Below, piece after piece: positions 1 through 5,555 of a stretch of DNA of 5,555 bases. The number at the start of each line of letters is the position of its first letter. The stretch's first letter is position 1. This stretch comes from a bacterium. GTDB lineage: Bacteria > Krumholzibacteriota > Krumholzibacteria > LZORAL124-64-63. The stretch is from the NCBI GenBank assembly GCA_021767885.1, contig JAASSM010000157.1, positions 1-5,555 on the forward strand, written 5' to 3'. The notes under the pieces are model-generated. The model ran no database searches and was not told where the DNA came from. It worked only from the letters and a program-made list of their open reading frames with translations. The translations under genes and the position numbers were made by a program.

Positions 1-192
1 AGACTTGTCGAGTGATACAGCTGAGGTACACCGCGGTGTACCTCCAGCCGCCTTGGGTGCAACAATTCTCCGCCTGAATGGACCACTTTTACTCCACGGG
101 CGCATTGTCTTGCTTTTTATTCGCACCCACGCGTCTGCCGTTCCTGAACGATGTGTCCAGCAGTGGCGCACAGATCCGTAAGTTGCGCCACG
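1..192. other. Lower-GC region past the clpB terminator, no confident gene
   Basis: This stretch is visibly less GC-rich than the rest, with runs such as CTTTTTATTC near 110-121. On the minus strand an ATG at 105-103 opens a frame of 35 codons that runs unbroken to the left edge (MRPWSKSGPFRRIVAPKAAG...). It has no good ribosome site, and fewer than half of its third positions are G or C, unlike the genes to the right. I do not recognise the peptide and do not call it a gene. It may be intergenic, the beginning of a left-hand gene, or part of an acquired element. The 22-bp palindrome lies within it. Confidence 0.45.
23..44. repeat. Perfect 22-bp palindrome near the left edge
   Basis: Bases 23-44 read identically on both strands, each half-site being GAGGTACACCG. 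No T-run follows on either side, so this is not a standard terminator. A contiguous dyad of this length could be an operator for a dimeric repressor, a recombination or terminal repeat of an element lying to the left, or an RNA hairpin. Which of these cannot be decided without the sequence beyond the edge. Confidence 0.7.
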
Positions 193-221
193 AAAACGAG
201 GGCCCCCCGGGGGGCCCTTTT
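193..221 (-). terminator. Rho-independent terminator of clpB, possibly bidirectional
   Basis: A perfect 18-bp G/C palindrome, GGGCCCCCCGGGGGGCCC (200-217), lies 45-62 bp past the clpB stop. On the minus strand it is followed by TCGTTTTCG (T-run 196-193). On the plus strand it is followed directly by TTTT (218-221). Stem stability is very high, and the T-runs on both sides suit termination in either direction. The minus-strand T-run is short and offset by three bases, hence moderate confidence in efficiency. Confidence 0.75.
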
Positions 222-261
222 CCCGGGGGGCACCATCGTCGCGTCTGCCACGGGGCCGCCG

Positions 262-3015
262 TCAGGCGCGGGCGCGGCCGGCCTCGGGGTCTGGACGCTG
301 GCCGGAGGCGTCGTTGCCGGCGGCGGCATCGGCGGCATCGGCGGCATCGGCGGCATGAGGGCCACCGGGGCCACCGGCCGCGCCTCCAGCATCCGCGCCG
401 TCGACCGGCTCGGCGGCCACCACCGGTTGCACCGTGAACTCGCCGTCCTGGACGTCCAGCTCGACGCCGTATCCTGGCAGGACGTCGCCGGCGAGGATGG
501 CGTCGGCGATGCGGTCCTGGACCTCGCGCTGGATCACGCGCTTGACCGGGCGGGCGCCGAAGCGGGGGTCCCAGCCCTGGGCGGCGATGCGGTCGACGGC
601 CGCGTCGGTGGCGGAGAGGGTGATCTCCTGCTCGGCCAGGACGCGGTCCACCTTGGCCAGTTCCAGGCGGACGATGCGGCGGATGTCCTCGCGGCCGAGG
701 CTGGCGAAGCGGACCACGCCGTCGAGGCGGTTGAGCATCTCCGGGCGGAAGAACTGCTGCAGCTCCTCGAGGACGGCGCGGCGGCGCTGGTCGCGCTCCT
801 CGGCCGTGGCCTGCTGCGGGTCCAGGGGCTCGAAGCTGGGGTCCTGGCAGAGGTTGCTGGTCATCACCACCAGGGTGTTGCGGAAGTCCACCACGCGGCC
901 CTTGCCGTCGGTGAGGCGGCCGTCGTCCAGCAGCTGCAACAGGACGTTCATCACCTCGGGGTGTGCCTTCTCCACCTCGTCCAGCAGGATCACGCTGTAG
1001 GGGTGGCGGCGCACCGCCTCGGTGAGCTGGCCGCCGGACTCGAAGCCCACGTAGCCCGGGGGCGCGCCGATCATGCGCGCGACGGCGTGGCGCTCCATGT
1101 ACTCGGACATGTCCAGGCGCACGAGGTGCTTCTCGTCGCCGAAGAGCTGCTCGGCCAGGGCCTTGACCAGCTCGGTCTTGCCCACGCCGGTGGGGCCGAG
1201 GAACAGGAAGCTGCCCAGGGGCCGCTCGTGGCCGATCAGGCCGGCGCGGCTGCGGCGCACCGTGCGCGCCACCTCGGCCACGGCCTCCTCCTGGCCGATC
1301 ACCCGGGCGCGCAGGCGGTTCTCCAGGTCGCGCAGCTTGGCGCTCTCCTCCTCCACCAGGCGGGTGGCGGGGATGCCGGTCCAGCGGGCGACCAGCTCGG
1401 CGATGTCGTCCTCGGTCACCTCCTCGCGCAGCAGCGGCTGCTCGCCCTGCACCCGGGCCAGCTCCTGCTGGGCGGCCCGCAGGTCGCCGGCCAGGCGGGT
1501 GGTCTCGCCGTACTTCAGCTCGCTGGCGCGGGCGAGGTCGCCGGCGCGCTCGGCCTGCTCCATCTGCAGCTGGAGCTGCTCCTGCTCCGCCTGCAGCTTG
1601 CGGATGCGGTCGATGGCGCGCTTCTCCTCCTCCCAGCGGGCGCGGACACCGGAGAGCTCGTCCTCGAGCTCGGCGATCTGCTCGTCGATCACCTCGCGCC
1701 GGCCCACGGCCGAGCGCTCGGTCTCCTTCTCCAGGGCCAGCTTCTCCATCTCCAGCTGGTTGAGGCGGCGCTGCAGGGCGTCCACCTCGCCGGGCACCGA
1801 GTCGATCTCCATGCGCAGGCGGCTGGCGGCCTCGTCCATCAGGTCGATGGCCTTGTCCGGCAGCATGCGGTCGGAGATGTAGCGCTGCGACAGCTTCACC
1901 GCGGCGACGATGGCGCCATCGGTGATGCGGATGCCGTGGTGGACCTCGTACTTCTCCTTCAGGCCGCGCAGGATGGCCACGGCCTGCTCCCAGGTGGGCT
2001 CCTCCACCATCACCGGCTGGAAGCGCCGCTCCAGGGCGGGGTCCTTCTCGATGTGCTGGCGGTACTCGTCCACCGTGGTGGCGCCCACGCAGTGCAGCTC
2101 GCCGCGCGAGAGCGCCGGCTTGAGGATGTTGCTGGCGTCCATGGCGCCCTCGGCCTTGCCGGCGCCCACCAGGGTGTGCATCTCGTCGATGAACAGGAGG
2201 ATCTCGCCCTCGGCGGCGGTCACCTCCTTGACCACGTTCTTCAGGCGCTCCTCGAACTCGCCGCGGTACTTGGCGCCGGCCAGCAGCGCGCCCATGTCCA
2301 GGGCGAAGAGCTGCTTGTCCTTCAGGCCCTCGGGCACGTCGCCCTCCACCAGGCGGCGCGCCAGGCCCTCGGCCACGGCGGTCTTGCCCACGCCCGGCGA
2401 GCCGATGAGCACGGGGTTGTTCTTGGTGCGGCGGCTGAGGATCTGCACCACGCGGCGGATCTCCTCGTCGCGGCCGATGATCGGGTCGATCTTCCCGTCG
2501 CGGGCGAGCTGGCAGAGGTCGCGGGCGTACTTGCCCCGGGCGCTCTCCTCGCCCTCGGCCACGGCGGACTCGTCGTCGCCCTGGTAGTCGCCGGCGGCGG
2601 TCCGGGCCACCGCGCGCTCGAGGGCGCCGCGGTCCAGGCCGAAGGTCTTCAGCACGCTGCCCGCGCGGCCGCGGTCGCCGGCCACCGCCAGCAGCAGCTC
2701 CCGGGTGCCCACCATGCCGCCGGAACCCTTCTGCGCGAGGTTCTGGGCCTCGAGCATCACCTGCTGCAGCTCGCGGCCCGGATCGGGCACCTCGGGGTTC
2801 TGCACCGTGGGCAGGCTCTTCAGCTCCTGCTCGCAGGTGCGCAGCACCAGCTGCGGATCCACCTCCAGGGCGCGCAGGGTGCGCGCGGCCACGCCCGGCG
2901 CGGCCAGCAGGGCCCACAGCACGTGCAGCGGCGCCAGCTCGGCGTGCTTCTGCGCGTACGCCTGCTGCTGGGCCTTCTGCAGGATCTCCATGGCGTTGAC
3001 GGTCCAGTTCTTCAC
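262..3015 (-). CDS. clpB: ATP-dependent protein disaggregase ClpB (Hsp104/Hsp100 family)
   Basis: ClpB is a cytoplasmic hexameric AAA+ unfoldase that, with DnaK/DnaJ/GrpE, pulls polypeptides out of aggregates. Read from GTG 3015 it has 917 residues. The Clp N-domain spans about 1-140. AAA-1 has Walker A GSPGVGKT (205-212), pore loop GAKYRGE (Y250), Walker B LLFIDE (273-278) and arginine fingers in LERRF (R330, R331). The long coiled M-domain (about 405-530, rich in Glu, Gln, Arg and Leu) separates ClpB from ClpA, and marks regulation by DnaK. AAA-2 has Walker [10 protein letters not shown] (607-615), pore loop GYVGF (Y655), Walker B VILLDE (675-680) and sensor-2 GARPVKR (R822). No ClpP-binding IGF-type loop is seen, as expected. 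The usual length is about 860 residues. The excess is a C-terminal Ala/Asp/Gly/Pro-rich tail from about 866, with [13 protein letters not shown] encoded by a 9-bp tandem repeat. The gene is probably a separate transcription unit with its own terminator. Confidence 0.98.
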   Translation of the reverse strand: MKNWTVNAMEILQKAQQQAYAQKHAELAPLHVLWALLAAPGVAARTLRALEVDPQLVLRTCEQELKSLPTVQNPEVPDPGRELQQVMLEAQNLAQKGSGGMVGTRELLLAVAGDRGRAGSVLKTFGLDRGALERAVARTAAGDYQGDDESAVAEGEESARGKYARDLCQLARDGKIDPIIGRDEEIRRVVQILSRRTKNNPVLIGSPGVGKTAVAEGLARRLVEGDVPEGLKDKQLFALDMGALLAGAKYRGEFEERLKNVVKEVTAAEGEILLFIDEMHTLVGAGKAEGAMDASNILKPALSRGELHCVGATTVDEYRQHIEKDPALERRFQPVMVEEPTWEQAVAILRGLKEKYEVHHGIRITDGAIVAAVKLSQRYISDRMLPDKAIDLMDEAASRLRMEIDSVPGEVDALQRRLNQLEMEKLALEKETERSAVGRREVIDEQIAELEDELSGVRARWEEEKRAIDRIRKLQAEQEQLQLQMEQAERAGDLARASELKYGETTRLAGDLRAAQQELARVQGEQPLLREEVTEDDIAELVARWTGIPATRLVEEESAKLRDLENRLRARVIGQEEAVAEVARTVRRSRAGLIGHERPLGSFLFLGPTGVGKTELVKALAEQLFGDEKHLVRLDMSEYMERHAVARMIGAPPGYVGFESGGQLTEAVRRHPYSVILLDEVEKAHPEVMNVLLQLLDDGRLTDGKGRVVDFRNTLVVMTSNLCQDPSFEPLDPQQATAEERDQRRRAVLEELQQFFRPEMLNRLDGVVRFASLGREDIRRIVRLELAKVDRVLAEQEITLSATDAAVDRIAAQGWDPRFGARPVKRVIQREVQDRIADAILAGDVLPGYGVELDVQDGEFTVQPVVAAEPVDGADAGGAAGGPGGPHAADAADAADAAAGNDASGQRPDPEAGRARA
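322..357 (-). repeat. 9-bp in-frame tandem repeat in the clpB 3' end
   Basis: Four tandem copies of a 9-bp unit are present (plus strand GGCGGCATC three times, then GGCGGCATG). On the coding strand each unit reads GATGCCGCC (Asp-Ala-Ala), the first copy being CATGCCGCC (His-Ala-Ala), giving [12 protein letters not shown] at residues 887-898. Because the unit is a multiple of three, copy-number change by slippage would lengthen or shorten the tail without breaking the frame. Confidence 0.9.
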
Positions 3016-3021
3016 GATCGA

Positions 3022-3030
3022 CTCCTTCCT
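3022..3030 (-). promoter_or_regulatory. Ribosome binding site that sets the clpB start at GTG 3015
   Basis: On the minus strand AGGAAGGAG is followed by a 6-base spacer (TCGATC) and GTG at 3015-3013, after which the ClpB N-domain begins ([16 protein letters not shown]). The frame stays open another 26 codons upstream to a TTG at 3093. That stretch is basic and proline/glycine-rich, has no family resemblance and lacks a comparable ribosome site. The GTG is therefore preferred. Confidence 0.85.
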
Positions 3031-3071
3031 GGTCCCACGTTTTCGCCCACCTTTTGCACGGGGCGTGCCGC

Positions 3072-3093
3072 CGGGGGACAAGTCGGGGGACAA
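3072..3093. repeat. Two tandem 10-bp repeats with 12-bp period upstream of clpB
   Basis: CGGGGGACAA occurs at 3072-3081 and again at 3084-3093. On the clpB-coding strand this reads TTGTCCCCCG twice, 12 bp apart, about 57-78 bp before the clpB start. It could be a duplicated regulator site or a promoter element, since each copy carries a TTGTCC resembling a -35 hexamer. I found no convincing -10 hexamer at the right distance, no CIRCE element, and no clear heat-shock sigma factor promoter. Confidence 0.4.
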
Positions 3094-3144
3094 TTCCGGA
3101 AGTTGCGAATCGGCATCATCTTGGACGGGTGAAAGCCGGATGGT

Positions 3145-3179
3145 TCCGGGCGGGGATATCCCCGGCCCCGAGACCCGGA
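3145..3179. repeat. Nested inverted repeat in the kinase-clpB intergenic region
   Basis: A perfect 14-bp palindrome, CGGGGATATCCCCG (3151-3164), sits inside an outer 6-bp inverted repeat TCCGGG (3145-3150) / CCCGGA (3174-3179), with 9 unpaired bases on one side. The palindrome could be a protein-binding site, or an RNA hairpin with an ATAT loop in a transcript leading to clpB. No T-run follows. Its function is not shown by the sequence. Confidence 0.35.
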
Positions 3180-3197
3180 CCGGCGGGCTGTCAGGCC

Positions 3198-3239
3198 CTG
3201 GCAGGACGGTGGTGCCATCCTGTCACCCTCGGCTGCCAG
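3198..3239 (-). repeat. Inverted repeats downstream of the kinase gene (possible weak terminator)
   Basis: About 30 bases after the kinase stop, CTGGCAG and CTGCCAG form an outer 7-bp inverted repeat. Between them lies an alternative 8-bp hairpin (3202-3222) that pairs fully only on the minus-strand RNA, through one G:U pair, with a 5-base loop. The two structures share bases and would compete. No T-run follows, so if this stops transcription it would not be a classical intrinsic terminator. It could equally be part of the clpB upstream region. Confidence 0.3.
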
Positions 3240-3267
3240 TGGCGTCATGTCCGCCGCCGCCCCGGGA

Positions 3268-4887
3268 TCAGGCCCCTCCGTCGCCCGCGCGGGCCTTCCG
3301 GAGCACCGCCGCCACCGCCTCCAGGAGCACGTCGGCGGTGTAGGGCTTGTGGAGCACGTCGCCGGCGGCCTCGGCGAGCATCTCCCGGGGCAGCTCCTCG
3401 TCCTGGTATCCGCTGCAGAAGAGCGCCGGGGTGTGGTCGCCGGCATCGCGGATGTTCTGCAGGGCCACGCTGCCGTCCAGGCCGGGCATGCGGACGTCCA
3501 GCAGCAGGAGATCGAACGGCTCGGCCGCGCCGGTCCAGCGCTCCACGACCTCGGCCCCGTCGCGCGCGGTGGTCACGGCGTAGCCCGCCCGCTCGAGGAT
3601 GGTCACGCAGAGGTCGCGCACGGCGTCCTGGTCCTCGGCCACGAGGATCCGGCCGCGCGGCTCTCCGCCGCCGTCGCCGTCGCCAGTCGTGGGCGCGACC
3701 TCCGCCGCGGGTTCCGCCCCGTCGCCGGGGCCGCCGGCTTCTGCCGCCGTGGCCAGCGGCAACCGCACCGAGAACGTGGCGCCGCGGCCCGGCCGGCTCT
3801 CCACCGTGATGGCGCCGCCGTGGGCGCGCGTCACGGCATAGGCCGCCGCCAGTCCCAGGCCGCTGCCGCCGCCCACCTCCTTGGTGGTGAAGAAGGGCTC
3901 GAAGATGGTGGCCTGCAGGTCGGCCGGGATGCCCACGCCGGTGTCGGCCACGGAGAAGCCCACGTAGCGTCCCGGCTCGAGGTCGCCGTGGCGCAGGCTG
4001 GCGGCGGCGTCCACCTCGCTGAGGAAGGTCCGCAGCGTGAGCGTGCCGCCATCGGGCATGGCATCGCGGGCGTTGACGCAGAGGTCGAGGAGCAACTGCT
4101 CGATCTGCGCGGCATCGGCCAGGGCCGCGGGCAGGTCCGGCGCGGGCCGGAACTCCAGGCGGACGTCCTCGCCGATGACCCGCCGCAGCACCTGCTGCAG
4201 CCGGTCGAGCAGGGCATTGAGATCCATCGCCGCGGTGGTCAGGGGCCGGTCCTGGCGGCTGAAGGTGAGCAGCTGGTTCACCAGGGCGCCGGCCTGGGAT
4301 CCGGCCTTGAGGATGCGCTCGAGGTCGCCCCGGGCGTGGCCGGCGGGCAGGTCGGTGCGCAGCAGCTCGCCGTAGCCCATGATCACCTGCAGGAGGTTGT
4401 TGAAGTCGTGGGCGATGCCACCGGCCAGGCGGCTGACCGCCTCCATCTTCTGGGCCTGCTGCACCTGGCGCTCGAGGCGGCGCTGCTCGGTGGCGTCCTC
4501 CACCAGGGTGACCACCAGGGCCACCTGGCCACCGGGGTCGAGCAGGGGCAGCTTCTGGACGTTCATCACGTGACCCGGGGCGGAGAACTGGCTCACCGTC
4601 CCGTCGCGGCGCAGCGGCTTGCCGGTGCGGGCGACCAGGAGGTCGTCCTCGGTGTGGGTGCGCGCCACGTGGGCCGGGAACACCTGATGATCGGTGCGGC
4701 CGACCACCTCGGCGGCGGGCAGGCCGGTGATGGCCTCCATGGCCGGGTTCCAGAGCACGTAGCGCAGCTCCTGCCGCGGATCCTTGGCGTGGATCCCGAT
4801 GGGCAGCGAAGCCAGGAGCTGGGCGAGCAAATCGATGGTCAGCGTGGGCGAGAGCGCAGGGGAGCGAGGCTCGAGGTGGTCGGACAA
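3268..4887 (-). CDS. Soluble hybrid sensor histidine kinase / receiver (PAS-HisKA-HATPase-REC)
   Basis: Read from the TTG at 4887, the protein has 539 residues. A PAS domain spans about 18-135 (WNPAMEAITG, VGRTDHQVFP). A short coiled linker leads to the HisKA dimerisation domain with phospho-acceptor H160 in GGIAHDFNN, the H-box of PAS-linked HPK4-like kinases. The ATPase domain shows the N box (N272, CVNARDAMPDGG), G1 box DTGVGI (315-320), F box FEPFFTTK (329-336) and G2 box GGGSGLGL (339-346), so it looks active. A Gly/Pro/Ala/Asp-rich linker (about 380-410) joins a C-terminal receiver with acidic pair E418/D419, phospho-acceptor D464 (LLLDVRMPG), S492 and K514 (HKPY). No membrane segment, signal peptide, Hpt or DNA-binding domain is visible, so it probably senses a cytoplasmic cue and passes phosphate to an unseen partner. 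It starts 52 bp after the Cys-rich gene and could share the feoB transcript. The ligand is unknown. A longer 571-residue version from ATG 4983 is less likely because it lacks a ribosome site and its extra N-terminus is low complexity. Confidence 0.92.
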   Translation of the reverse strand: MSDHLEPRSPALSPTLTIDLLAQLLASLPIGIHAKDPRQELRYVLWNPAMEAITGLPAAEVVGRTDHQVFPAHVARTHTEDDLLVARTGKPLRRDGTVSQFSAPGHVMNVQKLPLLDPGGQVALVVTLVEDATEQRRLERQVQQAQKMEAVSRLAGGIAHDFNNLLQVIMGYGELLRTDLPAGHARGDLERILKAGSQAGALVNQLLTFSRQDRPLTTAAMDLNALLDRLQQVLRRVIGEDVRLEFRPAPDLPAALADAAQIEQLLLDLCVNARDAMPDGGTLTLRTFLSEVDAAASLRHGDLEPGRYVGFSVADTGVGIPADLQATIFEPFFTTKEVGGGSGLGLAAAYAVTRAHGGAITVESRPGRGATFSVRLPLATAAEAGGPGDGAEPAAEVAPTTGDGDGGGEPRGRILVAEDQDAVRDLCVTILERAGYAVTTARDGAEVVERWTGAAEPFDLLLLDVRMPGLDGSVALQNIRDAGDHTPALFCSGYQDEELPREMLAEAAGDVLHKPYTADVLLEAVAAVLRKARAGDGGA

Positions 4888-4893
4888 GGTGGG

Positions 4894-4905
4894 ACCTCCC
4901 CCTCC
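4894..4905 (-). promoter_or_regulatory. Strong ribosome binding site that sets the kinase start at TTG 4887
   Basis: On the minus strand GGAGGGGGAGGT is followed, after a 6-base spacer (CCCACC), by TTG at 4887-4885. Complementarity to the 16S 3' end and the spacing are both near ideal. The in-frame ATG at 4983 has no purine-rich site in front of it (GGCGCCTCCGGCG precedes it). This decides the start of the hybrid kinase. Confidence 0.75.
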
Positions 4906-4908
4906 GGT

Positions 4909-4934
4909 GGCCGCGCCGGGGCGCGTTCGCGGCC
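4909..4934 (-). repeat. Hairpin between the Cys-rich gene and the kinase ribosome binding site
   Basis: A perfect 7-bp stem (GGCCGCG / CGCGGCC) with a 12-base loop fills the short gap between the stop of the small Cys-rich gene and the kinase Shine-Dalgarno. There is no T-run after it. It may be an mRNA structure that separates the translation of the two genes. The stem is purely G/C, so chance occurrence is possible. Confidence 0.3.
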
Positions 4935-4939
4935 GGGTC

Positions 4940-5161
4940 TCAGGCCGAAGTTCGGCGCCCGGGCTCGTGGTCGCAAGAACCATCGCCGGAGGCGCCGCTG
5001 ACCGGGCACCCGCGGCAGCCGCAGCCGCCGGCCGCGGGGGCGCAGGTGTCCGATTCGCCCGGCCGCACGCGGCGGCGCAGGCTGCGGTAGGTGCGCCGGA
5101 CCGCCCAGGCGACGGCCACGGCGAGGATGGCGGCGGTCAGGGCCGGTTCGAGCCAGGTCAT
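4940..5161 (-). CDS. FeoB-associated Cys-rich membrane protein
   Basis: This 73-residue protein starts at ATG (5161-5159), with GGGAGG about 10 nt upstream. It begins 81 bp after the feoB stop. Residues about 6-21 form one hydrophobic segment (ALTAAILAVAVAWAV). A very basic stretch follows (RRTYRSLRRRVR), implying an N-out, C-in single-pass inner-membrane protein. The cytoplasmic tail holds five cysteines at 40, 47, 49, 52 and 63, the core being CAPAAGGCGCRGCP. One membrane helix followed by a CxCxxCP-type tail directly behind feoB is the hallmark of the FeoB-associated Cys-rich family. Its biochemical role is not settled; FeoC-like support of FeoB or metal binding by the cysteines is inference. 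The frame overlaps the longest version of the downstream kinase frame by 44 bp, but not the start preferred here. The gene is short, so the assignment rests on topology, cysteines and position. Confidence 0.85.
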   Translation of the reverse strand: MTWLEPALTAAILAVAVAWAVRRTYRSLRRRVRPGESDTCAPAAGGCGCRGCPVSGASGDGSCDHEPGRRTSA

Positions 5162-5192
5162 GCGCGAGCGTCCTCCCGGATGGTCCGGGCGC

Positions 5193-5211
5193 CGTCGCCA
5201 GCGCGGCGACG
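5193..5211 (-). repeat. Small hairpin in the feoB / Cys-rich gene gap
   Basis: A perfect 7-bp inverted repeat (CGTCGCC, five-base loop, GGCGACG) lies in the 81-bp gap between feoB and the small Cys-rich gene. No T-run follows on the transcribed strand, so it is not a standard terminator. It could stabilise or segment the mRNA, but in DNA this GC-rich such stems also arise by chance. Confidence 0.3.
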
Positions 5212-5242
5212 CCCTGCACAGAACGTACGGAGCGCGCGGGAA

Positions 5243-5555
5243 TCACGCACCCAGGGCACGTCCGATCTGGAAGACCAGGGTGGTGAGCACCCAGGCCAGC
5301 GCGGTGAGCCCCCAGAACTGCAGCAGCGCCCAGCGCCAGGAGCCGCTCTCCTGCCGCGTGACCGCCACGGTGGCCATGCAGGGCGTGGCGATCAGGGCGA
5401 AGAGCATGATGCAGAAGCCGACGAGCGGGTCGTAGCGGGCGCGGAGCTGGTCGCGCAGCGCCTCGCTGTTCTCCTCGCCGTCGCCCACGGCGAAGACGAT
5501 GCCCATCTGGGCGACGAACACCTCCTTGGCGGCGAAGGCGCCGATCATGGCGGTG
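5243..5555 (-). CDS. feoB: Ferrous iron transport protein B, C-terminal part (partial at right edge)
   Basis: This is the C-terminal end of FeoB, the inner-membrane permease that imports Fe(II). The reading frame is open to the right edge and stops with TGA at 5245-5243, so the N-terminal G domain and most of the membrane domain lie outside the window. The methionine at 5548 is internal, not a start. The visible ~103 residues begin with the family signature GAFAAKEVFVAQMGIVFAVG, which belongs to a conserved segment of the permease domain. A short polar stretch with ALRDQLRARYDPL follows, then a hydrophobic segment carrying the conserved TPCMATVAVTR motif, and then a last membrane segment (ALLQFWGLTALAWVLTTLVFQ). 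These motifs and their order match FeoB proteins well. The next gene downstream is a FeoB-associated small protein, which supports the call. No feoA or feoC is visible, though they could lie upstream outside the window. Confidence 0.95.
   Translation of the reverse strand, partial: TAMIGAFAAKEVFVAQMGIVFAVGDGEENSEALRDQLRARYDPLVGFCIMLFALIATPCMATVAVTRQESGSWRWALLQFWGLTALAWVLTTLVFQIGRALGA

Noticed and set aside
37..65. A possible minus-strand promoter, TTGTTG then 17 bp to GGTACA, overlapping the 22-bp palindrome.
   Set aside because: The -10 hexamer matches the consensus poorly, and no downstream gene can be seen. Overlap with the palindrome alone is not enough.
89..2917. A 942-codon minus-strand frame overlapping clpB in another register.
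   Set aside because: It is Arg/Pro/Gly/Ala-rich out-of-frame reading of the same strand. The clpB frame contains every family motif across this span.
3015..3093. A longer ClpB from TTG 3093, adding 26 residues.
   Set aside because: The added residues are Lys/Arg/Pro/Gly-rich and resemble translated leader. GTG 3015 has AGGAAGGAG at ideal spacing and leads straight into the N-domain.
151..3132. A 993-codon open frame on the plus strand opposite clpB.
   Set aside because: It mirrors clpB in antisense. Its translation is Leu/Ala/Val/His/Gly/Gln-rich with no domain, as expected when a GC-rich gene with G/C third positions is read backwards.
3247..5001. A 584-codon plus-strand frame opposite the kinase.
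   Set aside because: It is an antisense shadow of the kinase with no recognisable motif and biased composition. The kinase frame has all H, N, G1, F, G2 and receiver motifs.
4839..5246. A 135-codon minus-strand frame overlapping the Cys-rich gene and the kinase start.
   Set aside because: It is Arg/Pro-rich without hydrophobic segments or a family match. The alternative register gives a credible FeoB-associated protein.
1..5555. Search for tRNA or rRNA genes, CRISPR arrays, IS ends or a defence or toxin system.
   Set aside because: I saw no cloverleaf-like stretch, no regularly spaced direct repeats beyond the 9-bp coding repeat, and no transposase or nuclease motifs. The four genes are an iron transporter, its partner, a kinase and a chaperone.

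Overview
The window is a GC-rich bacterial stretch (my impression is around 70% G+C, with strong G/C preference at third codon positions). All four recognisable genes lie on the minus strand, so transcription runs from high to low coordinates. The families point to a bacterium, and the FeoB C-terminus resembles proteobacterial-type FeoB. Nothing here allows a confident phylum call.

In transcription order: (1) the C-terminal ~100 codons of feoB, the ferrous iron permease, cut by the right edge; (2) a 73-residue FeoB-associated small protein with one membrane segment and five cysteines; (3) after a 52-bp gap, a soluble hybrid sensor kinase (PAS, HisKA, HATPase, receiver), whose best start is a TTG behind a very strong Shine-Dalgarno rather than the longer ATG frame; (4) after a 252-bp gap with several inverted and direct repeats, clpB, starting at GTG and carrying an unusual ~50-residue Ala/Asp/Gly-rich C-terminal tail that contains a 9-bp in-frame tandem repeat. 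A GC-palindrome terminator follows clpB. Beyond it, about 200 bp of lower-GC sequence reaches the left edge; it holds a perfect 22-bp palindrome and no confident gene.

The first two genes form an iron-uptake unit. Spacing suggests the kinase could be co-transcribed with them, making an iron- or redox-linked signalling role possible but unproven. clpB is probably its own transcription unit, encoding the disaggregase that rescues aggregated protein with DnaK. The content is largely ordinary housekeeping and signalling. I see no sign of a new defence or mobile system. The points worth a second look are the ClpB tail, the kinase start and gene context, the left-edge palindrome in compositionally different DNA, and the repeat-rich clpB leader.
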